From: Yersinia enterocolitica
Lineage (GTDB): Bacteria > Pseudomonadota > Gammaproteobacteria > Enterobacterales > Enterobacteriaceae
Assembly: GCA_002082245.2 (NCBI GenBank)
Contig: NBTC02000002.1
Coordinates: 1,550,001 to 1,614,000, forward strand
Reading direction: 5' to 3'
DNA: 64,000 nt
In this document: positions 27,519 through 37,058 of the stretch, piece after piece
Layout of the letters: each line of letters begins with the position of its first letter
Numbering within the stretch: the stretch's first letter is position 1
Position numbers and translations under genes: made by a program
Notes under the pieces: generated by a model
Told to the model about the DNA's origin: nothing
Seen by the model: only the letters and a program-made list of their open reading frames with translations
The model's database searches: none

Positions 27519-28994
27519 TTAGCGGTTAACATTGATAATGACATCGGCGTAGTGAACAGCACCGGCCAGCTTGGTTGCAGACTGCATCACCGGCGCTTTA
27601 CGCCCTTCACGGTCAGCCTGCGCCTGTGATGCCACTGGCGGTGCGTACACGTAATAGCCCTTGGTCAGCGTGTCGCCGGTTTCCAGTACACCAAAACTAT
27701 CACCACCCCATACACCCGGAGCCACCAGCCCGTTAGTGACCGACTGATCCAGTGATTTCTCTACATTGGTCAGCAAGCGAGTCACACCGGCATCTGTCTG
27801 TGGAATTTTGGTAGTGCTGGTAAATAGCAGATTGTAGAGGTTGTTCTGTACGTAGTTCTGCAACCAGTCGAGGCCGTGGCGCTCATCAAAGAAATCGCCA
27901 TTGCACATCACACCTTCCTGAATAATCGCCGTGTCGTTGTCGTAATTGACGAACACATTGCAATTCTTCGCTTTCAGCGCATTGGCTTGCGACTGGGAAA
28001 GTGATTCAGCGGTAATGCCCGGCTGCTGTTTAAATTTCAGCGTGATGGTGGTGTTATTACCGTTAAAGTTCACGGTAAACGCACGACCAAAAATAGAGGC
28101 GGCGGCATACGGGCTGGCACTGGAATACTGCACCAGGGTACGGGCATATTTAGCCGCTTTCAGTTTGCTGGCAATATCCGTATCAATATCCGCATCCAGG
28201 GCAGAGGTTACCTGCGTGGTATGCCCGTAAACCCGCGAAACATCATCACTCTGGATAAACGAGGCAATACTGATCACGTCTGTATCGCTTAATGATGGGT
28301 CGGCAATAACCAGCCCATACCAGCGGGTAGACATGTCAGCCAATTTATAGATGCATGCCTGAATAGTTTCACTCGTCAGACCTTGAACCGGCAGCGCACC
28401 GGCGCTCTCAATCAATCCCATCAGTACAGAAATATCGGTGCCGGTGGTATTGGCAGAACCATAACCAACCGCCGATGCTGCACCCGTGGTTTTGGATGTG
28501 ATGATGAAGCGAGAACCATTCCAGATAACGGTTGCAGTGGTGAGCTTGTCAGCCACGCGCGCGGCGACACCGTTCAGATTGGTTTCCGCTGACCAGTCAA
28601 CGCCAGTTACTGTTTTGACCGTACCATCTACCGTGATTTTCATCGAACCATCTACCACGGCGGTAAAGTTAGCCATAAGCTGCTGCGTCGGGTTCAAAAT
28701 CGCCCCGCGCAACAGTCCGGCCGCATCCTCTTTCACCCAGCGGCCGACATAGGAATCAATCGGTTGTGGGGATTGCTGATAATACAAATTAGCGGCTTTA
28801 TACTCAGGCGCATCCAGACCAAAGTCAGATGCTATATCTGTCGCGCTTGAATAGCTGCGCAGACGTTCGTGAGCATCGATAACAGGCGACGGGCCAACCA
28901 CCAGCAGGGAACCAAAGTTCCGCGCCATGGCAGCACGCACAGCCATATTCACCGTCACATTGACGATGTTAGAAACAGGTAATCCCTGCGACAT
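27519..28994 (-). CDS. DUF3383 tail sheath protein
   Basis: 491 residues, full length for DUF3383, the contractile sheath of this phage group. It begins with a hydrophobic [15 protein letters not shown] segment, has a conserved INPTQQ-like [15 protein letters not shown] and ends with a domain carrying [17 protein letters not shown]. Its presence identifies the prophage as a myovirus-type phage. It begins two bases after the upstream neck gene. Confidence 0.85.
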   Translation of the reverse strand: MSQGLPVSNIVNVTVNMAVRAAMARNFGSLLVVGPSPVIDAHERLRSYSSATDIASDFGLDAPEYKAANLYYQQSPQPIDSYVGRWVKEDAAGLLRGAILNPTQQLMANFTAVVDGSMKITVDGTVKTVTGVDWSAETNLNGVAARVADKLTTATVIWNGSRFIITSKTTGAASAVGYGSANTTGTDISVLMGLIESAGALPVQGLTSETIQACIYKLADMSTRWYGLVIADPSLSDTDVISIASFIQSDDVSRVYGHTTQVTSALDADIDTDIASKLKAAKYARTLVQYSSASPYAAASIFGRAFTVNFNGNNTTITLKFKQQPGITAESLSQSQANALKAKNCNVFVNYDNDTAIIQEGVMCNGDFFDERHGLDWLQNYVQNNLYNLLFTSTTKIPQTDAGVTRLLTNVEKSLDQSVTNGLVAPGVWGGDSFGVLETGDTLTKGYYVYAPPVASQAQADREGRKAPVMQSATKLAGAVHYADVIINVNR

Positions 28995-28996
28995 GG

Positions 28997-29539
28997 TTAT
29001 TCTCCGAAGAATTTAACGGGGGCGGAGGTCAGCGATTTAATGCCGTACTCGCGTATTACTTTGCGGCGCAGGATTACGGTGATGTCGTACCGCCGCACCC
29101 ACTGGTTATTAATGAGTTCGGGGACGTTATACATTTTCCCGCATTGCCAGAGCGTGAGGCCGAGGCGCTTTAGCTCATCATTGTTTTGTGAGATGAATAT
29201 CCCGGCACGAAAGCGTGTAGCTGTTTGCTGCCCGGCTGGACCATAAAAACAACATAAAATATTTAGGCTTTCATGATCCCATTGTTGGCTGCTTTCCTCC
29301 CCCGCAATAAGGGCGGGGTAAGCGTCCTGATTAAAGTCAGATATGCTGAAGCCACACCAGGTGGTTCCGTTTTGGGGTATCTGCGTTTGTGGATCAGTCA
29401 TGCGGGGGAAAACCATCTTGGCCGGTAATCCAGAAACCGCTCTGATCCACCTACTGATTTCCCGCTCCAGTTCCTCATCGTAGAGAGGCGGCGGCCCTGT
29501 CGGTGTCAGGTAGCCCGCCGTTGTGCTGTCGTTACTCAA
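28997..29539 (-). CDS. Neck/tail terminator protein
   Basis: 180 residues from a TTG start at 29539, chosen because GGAGG lies eight bases upstream; an in-frame TTG at 29557 lies further inside the preceding gene without such a site. Sequence features: [20 protein letters not shown] near the N-terminus and [17 protein letters not shown]. Such proteins (LIC_12616-type neck proteins) cap the tube before head joining. Placement directly upstream of the sheath supports this. Confidence 0.72.
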   Translation of the reverse strand: MSNDSTTAGYLTPTGPPPLYDEELEREISRWIRAVSGLPAKMVFPRMTDPQTQIPQNGTTWCGFSISDFNQDAYPALIAGEESSQQWDHESLNILCCFYGPAGQQTATRFRAGIFISQNNDELKRLGLTLWQCGKMYNVPELINNQWVRRYDITVILRRKVIREYGIKSLTSAPVKFFGE

Positions 29540-29918
29540 TCGGCGTTCCTCCGTCAAAGTCCATCAACTCGCAGTGGGATTGGACAAACCCAGCACCATA
29601 AGCGGTATAGGGATCGACAAAGGTCACTCGGTATTTTCTGCCTCGGTATGTAACCACGTCAGCATCAAGCCCTGGTTGCCCTTGGGTAAGCCGGAACTGA
29701 GTAACAATGAGAATGGCCCCGTTAATGTTCTGTCCCGCCTGCATGCGCTTGGCTTCCAGTGACCGGTCAACCGTCACAACACCGCTAAAAGGTGTGTCCT
29801 GCGGTGTATTTGTCGTGAACCCATCATCATCAACCGTTTGCAGTTGCCGGTGACATACCAGCGTGGTGTCCACGAAATCAGGATCAAGAAGCACCTCTGT
29901 CACATCAAGAAATGGCAT
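29532..29918 (-). CDS. Head-tail connector protein, 128 residues
   Basis: 128 residues, ATG at 29918 sharing bases with the stop of the upstream gene. Beta-rich with TLVCHRQLQTVDDDGFTTN and DVVTYRGRKYRVTFVD, typical of small head-closure proteins that act as stoppers between connector and tail. The exact family was not identified; position between HK97-gp10-like and neck proteins is the main support. Confidence 0.68.
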   Translation of the reverse strand: MPFLDVTEVLLDPDFVDTTLVCHRQLQTVDDDGFTTNTPQDTPFSGVVTVDRSLEAKRMQAGQNINGAILIVTQFRLTQGQPGLDADVVTYRGRKYRVTFVDPYTAYGAGFVQSHCELMDFDGGTPIE

Positions 29919-30424
29919 TACTTACTCCTTACGACATAGGTGATTGAACGTAAAAGGAACCCGTGAGCGTAAAGCGGCTTTTCACCAGGGATACCCTGCG
30001 CCCGTCTATTTTCGAGTGTTTTCTCTGATAGTGGATGCAGCCTGTCACCGTCTCCGATCACCTTTTTCGCCGCATCACGGGCAACCATCCCCGCCTTTTC
30101 CAATTCACGTTTGGCCGCATCCTGCTTACCCTCAAGTGCCAACTCTGCGGCGGCTTTCAGGTGTCCGGTAGTGATCTCCTGTGAATCTTCAATGCCCATA
30201 TCCAAGAACGGGCGAGGCTCTAGTGTGACGGTCTGACCGCCAATCTGTATCGTGGCCCCTGTGGATTGCAGATAGCCAATTTCTGCGTTGTTCAGGGTTT
30301 CCCCTTCCTTTCGCGTCGCATTGGCCTCTGGAATTCCCACCAGCACATCCATTTTTGAAAGGGCGCGTAGAGAGGACAAAACAGACTCGGCATTGTCCTT
30401 TCTGACCTTCAACCCGCTTTTCAT
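29918..30424 (-). CDS. HK97 gp10-like tail completion protein
   Basis: 168 residues from the ATG at 30424, which overlaps the stop of the DUF4054 gene (ATGA); a longer frame from 30463 is rejected for that reason. The N-terminus is a helix (NAESVLSSLRALSKMDVLVGIP), with NNAEIGYLQSTGA and EPRPFLDMGIED in the middle, the order seen in gp10/head-tail joining proteins. The C-terminus LYAHGFLLRSITYVV closes the family pattern. Confidence 0.72.
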   Translation of the reverse strand: MKSGLKVRKDNAESVLSSLRALSKMDVLVGIPEANATRKEGETLNNAEIGYLQSTGATIQIGGQTVTLEPRPFLDMGIEDSQEITTGHLKAAAELALEGKQDAAKRELEKAGMVARDAAKKVIGDGDRLHPLSEKTLENRRAQGIPGEKPLYAHGFLLRSITYVVRSK

Positions 30425-30828
30425 AGAATTTGCCTTCCACCCGCACCAAACATCGACCACCACCAGAAAAACTCGCGGCCATAATCGGTGTTATTCCAAA
30501 AACCGGCGTCAGGATTAATGATGCCTGAGACGTCATAGCTGACGCTGACCTTATCAACCGACTTGGATGTCGCCACACCACCACCGGAGGTATTTACGCC
30601 CCCCAGTGCTGCTGATGCTGTGCGCTTACCTCGTAATTCAACGTAATGCGCCGTCATTAACTCAGCCAGATAGACAAACTTATCCCCAAACCTATCTTGA
30701 TCCAGAAGGTCATCAGCCATGCTGAGGTAAAAGTTTATTGAGGTGTTGGGGTAGCGGGTTTCGTCAGTAAATTCGGGGAAACTGGCGCGGAACTGATCAC
30801 TTGTTGGCAGTAGACTGTTTCTTGGCAT
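30421..30828 (-). CDS. DUF4054 head-tail connector protein
   Basis: 135 residues, family DUF4054: FRASFPEFTDETRYPNTSI and FVYLAELMTAHYVEL in the helical N-terminal half, then a Gly/Ser-rich linker, then DYGREFFWWWSMFGAGG. It docks under the portal in related phages. The start lies 32 bases inside the upstream gene. In this prophage its partner portal gene is missing. Confidence 0.8.
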   Translation of the reverse strand: MPRNSLLPTSDQFRASFPEFTDETRYPNTSINFYLSMADDLLDQDRFGDKFVYLAELMTAHYVELRGKRTASAALGGVNTSGGGVATSKSVDKVSVSYDVSGIINPDAGFWNNTDYGREFFWWWSMFGAGGRQIL

Positions 30829-31180
30829 TTGCGGATTCCTTCACGGCTTCTGCTGTCGCCTCATCGCCGTCACCTGATGTGGGTTCGCTAACGGTTAGGC
30901 TTAACACCTGTGCTTTCAGACTGGTGATTTCGTCGTCCTTTCCTGCCACCTGTGCTTTCAGACTGGTGATTTCGTCGTCAAGCAATTTGACTCGCGCAAC
31001 CAGATCGAGGTTTTCTGCCTCTTTAGCAAGGTCGGATTCATCGAGCGGTTTGGCATAGGCGCTAAATGCCCAGTGTTTTTTCACTTCATCAGAAAAGCCA
31101 TCGTGGATGCCGGGGGTTAATGTGTAATTAGAACCGTCAGCAAGGTTAAGAACCGAATGACCCGATACGATATATTTCAT
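30797..31180 (-). CDS. Small head-module protein with duplicated coiled-coil segment
   Basis: 127 residues from the ATG at 31180. N-terminal beta-rich part (MKYIVSGHSVLNLADG), then a coiled coil containing the 14-residue unit DDEITSLKAQVAGK followed by a second DDEITSLKAQV, then an acidic Ser/Ala/Thr tail ending KKQSTANK. The repeat is encoded by a 42-bp tandem duplication. No family recognised; related head modules carry a small protein of unknown role at this site. Confidence 0.68.
   Translation of the reverse strand: MKYIVSGHSVLNLADGSNYTLTPGIHDGFSDEVKKHWAFSAYAKPLDESDLAKEAENLDLVARVKLLDDEITSLKAQVAGKDDEITSLKAQVLSLTVSEPTSGDGDEATAEAVKESANAKKQSTANK
30905..30979. repeat. Tandem duplication, 42-bp period
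   Basis: A 33-bp segment beginning CACCTGTGCTTTCAGACTGG occurs at 30905-30937 and again, identically, at 30947-30979. The period of 42 bp adds exactly 14 residues (two heptads) to the coiled coil of the gene that contains it. Confidence 0.93.
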
Positions 31181-31218
31181 TTCAATACTCCATGAAAGGC
31201 GGGTTTCCCCGCCACAAA

Positions 31219-32166
31219 TCAAGCTGCTGGGACATCCAGATAAGCGATGGTGTTCGAATATGGGGTTTCAACTTGCCCCAGCTTGCCGTAGTACACAGTA
31301 AGCTGTTGCATACCACGATACTCAAGTGGGGTACTCAGCAGTGGAACCATTGGGAACCGAATATATTTCTCGTCTTGTGTGTACGCAACAATACGGTTAG
31401 CACCACCAGCGCCACGGCCATTGGCAAATTTCATGGAGACGATCTCCAGCGGAACCCCGTTTTCTTGGAAAGCGATGGTATTGATTTTCACGTATTCAAG
31501 AACAGAGATATTCGCTGCGGAAGAAACCTTTTTGCTTGCCAGTAACCCGAATAAAGCCGGGGCCAGACCTAACTTGCTCGGACAGACCGCATAACCAGAC
31601 CGCACCCATCCGTCAGTAAGTACCAGGTTAATATCCTGAACAATCACATCTGGATCGGTCGTTGCAGTCCAGGGCGCGGCAGCAGAAATAGCAGCGATGG
31701 ATGGGAGGTTTAACAGTCCCGGAACGCCGATTTCTGTATCACCGATATAAACTTGCTCATCAGTGTCCATGTTCCATTTAAGGCGCATGCCTTCATACTT
31801 CTGCGTATCAACTGGACGCCCAACCTGTTGCGCTGAGGCGAGTTCCAAAACTGTCCAGCTCACCTCTTGCCCCCATGGGGTCAAGTTGTTACGTGTTGGG
31901 GTGATATCAAGATTCATGCCCGGAATAGCGGTTGAGTTTTTCCCCAGCCAGTTTTTACCGGTCGGATTTGGCCCGCCCACGCTAGCAAAGTCGGTGTTAG
32001 TGAAAGATGAAACTTCATCAGCGATAGAGATATCACTGCGTAAGGGCATGTCACGCGACCACTTCACAGAGGTCAGTGGCATGTTCAGTGTTTGATCCAT
32101 GCGCTCCAGTTCGCCAATCAGGAACGCACCGGATGAATCGATAGTAGCTCGGTCAATTGTAAACAT
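31219..32166 (-). CDS. Major capsid protein, DUF2184 type
   Basis: 315 residues, the DUF2184 family of HK97-fold major capsid proteins. Features are LTSVKWSRDMPLRSDISI near the start, WGQEVSWTVLELASAQQVGRP and YEGMRLKWNMDTDEQVYIGD in the middle, and the end YRGMQQLTVYYGKLGQVETPYSNTI-like region. The start has a GAGGAATAATTA sequence upstream. No separate scaffold or protease gene is obvious; the upstream DUF2213 protein is a candidate. Confidence 0.83.
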   Translation of the reverse strand: MFTIDRATIDSSGAFLIGELERMDQTLNMPLTSVKWSRDMPLRSDISIADEVSSFTNTDFASVGGPNPTGKNWLGKNSTAIPGMNLDITPTRNNLTPWGQEVSWTVLELASAQQVGRPVDTQKYEGMRLKWNMDTDEQVYIGDTEIGVPGLLNLPSIAAISAAAPWTATTDPDVIVQDINLVLTDGWVRSGYAVCPSKLGLAPALFGLLASKKVSSAANISVLEYVKINTIAFQENGVPLEIVSMKFANGRGAGGANRIVAYTQDEKYIRFPMVPLLSTPLEYRGMQQLTVYYGKLGQVETPYSNTIAYLDVPAA

Positions 32167-32176
32167 TAATTATTCC

Positions 32177-32680
32177 TCAAATATTGAAGGCGATTTCAAG
32201 ACGACCATCAGCATCGCCCGGGCCCATTGCCTCTGCCATTACCAGCCGAGGTGTGTTTGTATCCGTTGCATCCTGAACAAGAACAAAAGAACCCACAGGG
32301 CTTTGCGTAGTACCACCCGCGACGCGAACGTAAATTGGTGCGCCCTTTTTAGCAGTAGTGGCATTGCCAGCAGTCACCTTCACGCAAATGTAACCACGTT
32401 TCAGGTTGTCCCCGACCGGGTTAGCGTTGACTTTGAGATAAGCAAGGTCGGACTGAGAGGTGGTTGGGAAAGGACGAACAAAAATACCTTTCACCAGATC
32501 AATGGTGTCGCCGCTTTCAAGTGGGACGAATTTGTCTCCCACGTATTTACCCGGCAGCCCATAGTCGTTAAACATCTTTTGGTTATTCAGCGTTACTGGT
32601 TCGATGGTTGATTCACGAGGACGAGTGACTGCCCCGGCAATGCCCATAGGCATCCGGTATGTATAAGCATTTCCAGACAT
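32177..32680 (-). CDS. Capsid decoration (cement) protein
   Basis: 167 residues, located between the DUF2213 gene and the major capsid gene. It opens MSGNAYTYRMPMGIAGAVTRP and contains a beta-rich module with KKGAPIYVRVAGG, as in structural cement proteins of this phage group. It would stabilise the capsid shell. Assignment by order and remembered family pattern. Confidence 0.72.
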   Translation of the reverse strand: MSGNAYTYRMPMGIAGAVTRPRESTIEPVTLNNQKMFNDYGLPGKYVGDKFVPLESGDTIDLVKGIFVRPFPTTSQSDLAYLKVNANPVGDNLKRGYICVKVTAGNATTAKKGAPIYVRVAGGTTQSPVGSFVLVQDATDTNTPRLVMAEAMGPGDADGRLEIAFNI

Positions 32681-32690
32681 GGTAATTACC

Positions 32691-33956
32691 TTATTTGTTT
32701 TTGGCCCAGTGAGCAGCGTAGATTTTATTCAGCTCTGCCGGAGAGGCGTGTTTTGTATTAACCGCACCGTCTACCGTGTGAAGTGACTGTGGAGTGATTT
32801 GGTTTTTAGCTTTATTCAAAGCTGCCGCGCCATTGAAAACTGCATCTACAGTGGCTTTCGGTACCTTGCCGTAATCCTGAATGCCAAACGATTTCAAGTA
32901 GGCGCTATCACCCGTACGGATCGCGTTGTTCAACACCTGACGTTTCAATCCTTTATCACCCGTTGGTTTGAAACCAGGACAAATAATTTCAGCATCAGAG
33001 ATAATATTTCGGCGATAGGCGGCATCAGCGGTGACTTTCGCGTCCTCTTCCTTATCTTCATCAGTCGTTAACACGTCAGGATCGGGTTCTGAATCCGTGG
33101 TTTTCCCTTCCAGCGCAGCAATACGTGCAATTAAAGCCTGCGCCCATGCGGGTACATCTTCATCAGTCGTTTTGCTCTCGGGTTCGAGTGCGTTGTCCGT
33201 AGTGGTGCGTTCTGTTGCGGGCAGCGCTGTAGCCTGTGACGGTACGTTAATGTTAATGGTGTGACCGGGGATTGAATTCATGCCATCAGAAGGCATATCC
33301 GGCGCTTCGTCGATAAGCTGTTGTAACGCAGCTTCATCTTTAGTTTTAATGGCTTTCGCCAGATTCTTAAGCCATGACATTGCAGGCTTCTCCTTTTTGA
33401 TGTTTGGGGCTGAATCCCCGATAGCACAACGGACACCAGCCCGACCGCGTGGAATGCCAGCAGCTAGGTGGTTTCCTGTGATTTGGTATTGATTGCCCTT
33501 GCCAGGGGCGATTTGTTCATACAGCGCGTCATAGCCACAACTGACATCGGTCAGCCCTGAATTAACGGCATCAATGGCTTCCTGACGCTTGATCAGCACG
33601 TCAGCCAGCAGCAGGTCTGATTTATCACCAGTACCTCTGCGTACGTTCTGAATGTGTCCGTGGGCCAGCTCAGAGAAGTTGGAAGGGTTAACGAAAACGA
33701 TATTGCCCTCGTCGTCCTCTGGATGCCCCAGTGTTACTGCAACACCTTCAAAGCTGGCTATCGTTTCCGGCGCAAACACTTCATCTTCAGTGCGATACAC
33801 CAAAACCGAACCATCCGGCCCCGGAATAAGATCAACCTCTTCCGGTCGGTACCTTTGTGTGCCTGTTCGCGCAATGGCTACGTCTTTGCATAACAGTGAG
33901 CCGTCAGCCTGAAGAAACCGTGTATCACCCAGTTTGGCAGTGTAGAAATATCTCAT
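32691..33956 (-). CDS. DUF2213 head protein, possible protease/scaffold
   Basis: 421 residues. The N-terminal about 190 residues are DUF2213 (YFYTAKLGDTRFLQADGSLLCKDV-type opening, AVTLGHPEDDEGN, LTDVSCGYDALYE, AAGIPRGRAGVRCAIGD), a fold related to phage prohead proteases. The C-terminal half is acidic, with clusters such as TTDEDKEEDAKVTADAAY, resembling a scaffold. It is the first head gene left after the IS-associated gap and is preceded by a terminator on its strand. Confidence 0.8.
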   Translation of the reverse strand: MRYFYTAKLGDTRFLQADGSLLCKDVAIARTGTQRYRPEEVDLIPGPDGSVLVYRTEDEVFAPETIASFEGVAVTLGHPEDDEGNIVFVNPSNFSELAHGHIQNVRRGTGDKSDLLLADVLIKRQEAIDAVNSGLTDVSCGYDALYEQIAPGKGNQYQITGNHLAAGIPRGRAGVRCAIGDSAPNIKKEKPAMSWLKNLAKAIKTKDEAALQQLIDEAPDMPSDGMNSIPGHTININVPSQATALPATERTTTDNALEPESKTTDEDVPAWAQALIARIAALEGKTTDSEPDPDVLTTDEDKEEDAKVTADAAYRRNIISDAEIICPGFKPTGDKGLKRQVLNNAIRTGDSAYLKSFGIQDYGKVPKATVDAVFNGAAALNKAKNQITPQSLHTVDGAVNTKHASPAELNKIYAAHWAKNK

Positions 33957-33981
33957 GTGTTACCTGCTAAATTACGGGCAT

Positions 33982-34004
33982 AAAAAAAGCCGCCTAAGCG
34001 ACCA
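33982..34004 (-). terminator. Intrinsic terminator upstream of DUF2213
   Basis: On the minus strand GTCGC-TTAG-GCGGC (one G-U pair) is followed by TTTTTTT. It lies 26 bases upstream of the DUF2213 start, in the short phage remnant left of the IS. Confidence 0.72.
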
Positions 34005-34071
34005 TCCAGAAAAAGATAATTGTGCTGATTTAGTGACTTTTTAACATAAAGACCCTTAAGCGCACCGGTGG

Positions 34072-35604
34072 TGTAAGTCCCATTTGATAATGTCACTTTT
34101 TAGCTAGTTTATAATGTCACCCAGATACGGCGCATTTTCCACCTTTCTGGGAGATCTCTTCTGATGCTGGTAACCATGTCCAATAAAGAACTTCACCGCT
34201 TGCCGGTGATCCAGGCCGTTGTTGAAAAGCGCCTGCGTCGCCGTGATGCCGCCTCTCAGTTGGATCTCACAGAACGTCAGGTACAACGTCTGATGAACCG
34301 CTTCAGGGAATCCGGTGCTGCCGGGCTGACGAACAGCCGTCGCGGTTTGCCCGGAACTCATCGCATTGATATTGCACTGCGCCATCGGATACTGACGCTG
34401 CTACGTGAAAATTACGTCGGTTTCGGGCCCACACTTGCCGCAGAAAAGCTTCAGGAGCGCCATGGGATTTCCGTTTCTGTCGAGACGTTGCGCTGCTGGA
34501 TGACTGCCGACGGTCTCTGGGTGCCGCATGCCCATCGGCGACCGCGAGTTTATCAGCCCCGTTATCGACGCGACTGTTTGGGTGAACTCATTCAAATCGA
34601 CGGTTCACACCACGACTGGTTTGAAGGACGTGCCTCCAAGTGCTGCCTGTTGGTTTACATCGATGATGCCACCGGTCGCCTGATGCATCTGCGATTTTGT
34701 CAGAGCGAATCAGCCTTCGACTACATGCTGGCAACGCGCGAGTACGTGGATAAACACGGCAAGCCGGTGGCGTTTTATAGCGACAAGCATGCTGTGTTCA
34801 GAGTCAGCCAGGCTGAGACTCGTCGGACCGGCATGACTCAGTTCGGACGTGCGTTGCATGATCTCAATATTGAACTGATATGTGCTAACAGCAGCCAGGC
34901 TAAGGGGCGCGTCGAGCGTGCCAACCTGACGCTGCAGGATCGGCTGATTAAGGAGATGCGGCTGGAAAACATCAGTGGCATTGACGCGGCCAATGCGTGG
35001 CTGGACGTTTTTATTCGCGACTTTAATCGTCGATTCGCCAGACCCGCAACCTACCCGAAAGACCTCCATCGACCTGTCAGCGAGAACCGCTCAGAGCTGG
35101 ATGATATTTTTGCCTGGCAGACGCTGCGTACGCTCTCAAAATCGTTGACCTTTCAATATGATAAGATGCTTTATCTTGTTGAACCCTCGGGGGAAAATGC
35201 GCATATTGCGGGTGAGAAAATCCTGGCTTTTGACTATCCGGACGGCACGCTGGCGTTCCGCTATGGCAACAGAACGCTGAAGTATCAGGTATTCGACAAG
35301 CTGGCCTGTATCGATCAGGGCCGCATTGTGGACAACAAGCGACTGGGGGCAGTTCTGAAATTAGCGCAGGAAAAGCAGGACGAACTCGAGACAGCGGGGA
35401 AAAGAAATCGCAGCCAACATATGCCTAAAAGGCGTGCTCAGGTTCAGGAACAACTGAGGGCAATGAACCCGGTACTTGCCGACCCGCCCCTGTTCAAACC
35501 CAGTCTGAAAAGATGACCTGACTGCCCTTTTCTCTTCAGAATTTGGATAAAAAGTGACATTCAAAAATGGGAAATCAGGGTGACATTTTAAACTGGGATA
35601 GACA
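34072..35604. mobile_element. IS1202/ISNCY-type insertion sequence
   Basis: 1,533 bp with related ends. The left end reads TGTAAGTCCCATTTGATAAT; the reverse complement of the right end reads TGTCTATCCCAGTTTAAAAT. Both continue into ATGTCAC motifs, which occur twice at each end. It carries one transposase gene on the plus strand, opposite to the phage late operon. No direct repeat of five or more bases directly abutting both ends was seen; GCGCAC occurs near both ends but not in register. This fits an adjacent deletion after insertion. Confidence 0.85.
34164..35516 (+). CDS. ISNCY (IS1202 group) transposase
   Basis: 450 residues. An N-terminal helix-turn-helix (RRDAASQLDLTERQVQRLMNRF) is followed by an rve-type DDE core: first Asp in IQIDGSHHDW, second Asp in FYSDKHAVF, and Glu in SQAKGRVERANL. 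A C-terminal beta-rich extension follows, as in IS1202-group transposases. The reading frame is complete, so the element may still be active. A start a few codons later (MSNKELHRL, 34176) is equally possible. GC content is higher than in the neighbouring phage genes. Confidence 0.92.
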   Translation: MLVTMSNKELHRLPVIQAVVEKRLRRRDAASQLDLTERQVQRLMNRFRESGAAGLTNSRRGLPGTHRIDIALRHRILTLLRENYVGFGPTLAAEKLQERHGISVSVETLRCWMTADGLWVPHAHRRPRVYQPRYRRDCLGELIQIDGSHHDWFEGRASKCCLLVYIDDATGRLMHLRFCQSESAFDYMLATREYVDKHGKPVAFYSDKHAVFRVSQAETRRTGMTQFGRALHDLNIELICANSSQAKGRVERANLTLQDRLIKEMRLENISGIDAANAWLDVFIRDFNRRFARPATYPKDLHRPVSENRSELDDIFAWQTLRTLSKSLTFQYDKMLYLVEPSGENAHIAGEKILAFDYPDGTLAFRYGNRTLKYQVFDKLACIDQGRIVDNKRLGAVLKLAQEKQDELETAGKRNRSQHMPKRRAQVQEQLRAMNPVLADPPLFKPSLKR

Positions 35605-35748
35605 GAGCGCACACCACTCACCAGCAGTTCACTACCAACGGGTTATTTGTGGCTATTTGGTATGGATAACGGTCCAAAATGAGGTGAATAAAACATGCAT
35701 AAAGAGGGGGTGAAAATGCATAGCCTATTTTTGTAGTCAAGCGGCTAT
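35605..35748. other. Phage remnant between IS and terminase
   Basis: 144 bases without a recognisable gene. In related phages the portal gene would start within a few bases of the terminase stop on the minus strand; here no coding frame of useful length remains. Confidence 0.6.
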
Positions 35749-37014
35749 TTACTGCTGTTTCCCCAACATTGCCCAGACGCCCAGATCGCCTTCACTGGTG
35801 ATGTATCCATCAAGGGAGTAGCGCACCGCATCCCATAGGTGGTTGTGTTTATCCATTACAACAGGAAGCACATCACCCGTTAGACGGTCAGTTTTGTAGG
35901 AGTAGAGCCGCGCCTCATCAACCATGTGCTTACACCGCTCATGAATGATGATTTCTTCAAAGCCCTTTAGGTAAGTTATGCCATCCTCAACACTGCCGGG
36001 CCATTTTGATGCGGCGTCAATAACAAAGCCTTGCCGAGATAAGTAACTAATAGTCTCAGGACGGCTACCATCGCCATGAATGGGCCACTTACGCGCGCCG
36101 GGGATGCCGAGGTATTTCTTATCATCGCCAAATTTCCACTGTGTTAGCTGCTCTGCTGTTGCTCCCTCTTTTCCAGAGTAGAACTTCCATAGATCATCCA
36201 ACTCAACACCGACACCGTACGCCTCATATTCAATGTAAAGCCTTCGTCCAAGGATAAAGCAGCGCACCAGCGTGGATGGGTCATTTGCAAAACCAAAGTC
36301 GGCGCCAAAGAACAAACGGTCTGCATCCATCCACAAGTCATCGGAAAATGCCTCCACCCGATACTTACCGGAGAAAATAACCGCTTCACTAATCGCTCGA
36401 GGGAGTCCAAGCCAGATGTGTTCGTAGGCTTCGAAATCAATGCGCTTGCAATACATCATTTCTTGCTGGAGAACATCGGGGAAGAAAGCATTATCACAAT
36501 AGTTAACGTTGCGAATGATCACACCACCATCTGGCGGATCAGATTCATGTCGCTTCATCAGTGCATAAGTCGGGTCCGTCGCTTCCCGAGGGTTAAACGA
36601 TACCCATACTTCGGATTTATTGGCTCGAACGGTAGGGCCGAGAATATCCCAAGAATCCTGTGATACCGTCTGCGCTTCCTCCACCCAACAGATTTTGATG
36701 CCATGCATCGATTTAATACTGTTGATGTTGTTGCGCAGCCCTTTGAATGTAAATCGGGTACCATTCAGCCCTGTAATTTCATTGTTTTTTACAGTGTAAA
36801 AATGGTTGAGGCCCAGCGCATATATTTCAGCCTCCAACAGCGCTAACACGGAATCGCTGATGGAGTTTTGGAACTCACGCGCACACAAGATAATCATCGA
36901 GCTTATAGCCCCATGAATGATCAGAGACCTTGCAATCTCAACCGATTTACCACCACCACGCCCGCCGAAAGTCCAACGCCAACGAACGGAGCCAATCGGA
37001 GCGTCATACAACAC
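35749..37014 (-). CDS. Terminase large subunit, PBSX type
   Basis: 421 residues from a GTG start at 37014. Walker A is GGRGGGKS (residues 17-24), Walker B region ICWVEEAQ, and an RNase H-like nuclease domain follows with [12 protein letters not shown] giving the first metal-binding Asp. It packages DNA through the portal with the small subunit upstream. The frame is open upstream without any ATG as far as the end of terS, so the start is uncertain: an unusual start codon, or a lost base near the junction. The end ([11 protein letters not shown]) looks natural. Confidence 0.88.
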   Translation of the reverse strand: MLYDAPIGSVRWRWTFGGRGGGKSVEIARSLIIHGAISSMIILCAREFQNSISDSVLALLEAEIYALGLNHFYTVKNNEITGLNGTRFTFKGLRNNINSIKSMHGIKICWVEEAQTVSQDSWDILGPTVRANKSEVWVSFNPREATDPTYALMKRHESDPPDGGVIIRNVNYCDNAFFPDVLQQEMMYCKRIDFEAYEHIWLGLPRAISEAVIFSGKYRVEAFSDDLWMDADRLFFGADFGFANDPSTLVRCFILGRRLYIEYEAYGVGVELDDLWKFYSGKEGATAEQLTQWKFGDDKKYLGIPGARKWPIHGDGSRPETISYLSRQGFVIDAASKWPGSVEDGITYLKGFEEIIIHERCKHMVDEARLYSYKTDRLTGDVLPVVMDKHNHLWDAVRYSLDGYITSEGDLGVWAMLGKQQ

Positions 37015-37058
37015 GCCTGTCGCCCAGTCACTACTAAAGGCGTACAGAACACCGTCAA

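Noticed and set aside
30189..30584. 131-residue minus-strand frame in the head-tail connector genes
   Set aside because: It is a shadow across two well-supported genes that overlap by ATGA.
32099..32611. 170-residue plus-strand frame over capsid and cement genes
   Set aside because: It is antisense to two recognised structural genes, with no ribosome site and no known family.
34059..35612. GCGCAC near both IS ends as a target duplication
   Set aside because: The copies are not directly abutting the inverted ends in register and are six bases long only, so they do not support a true duplication.
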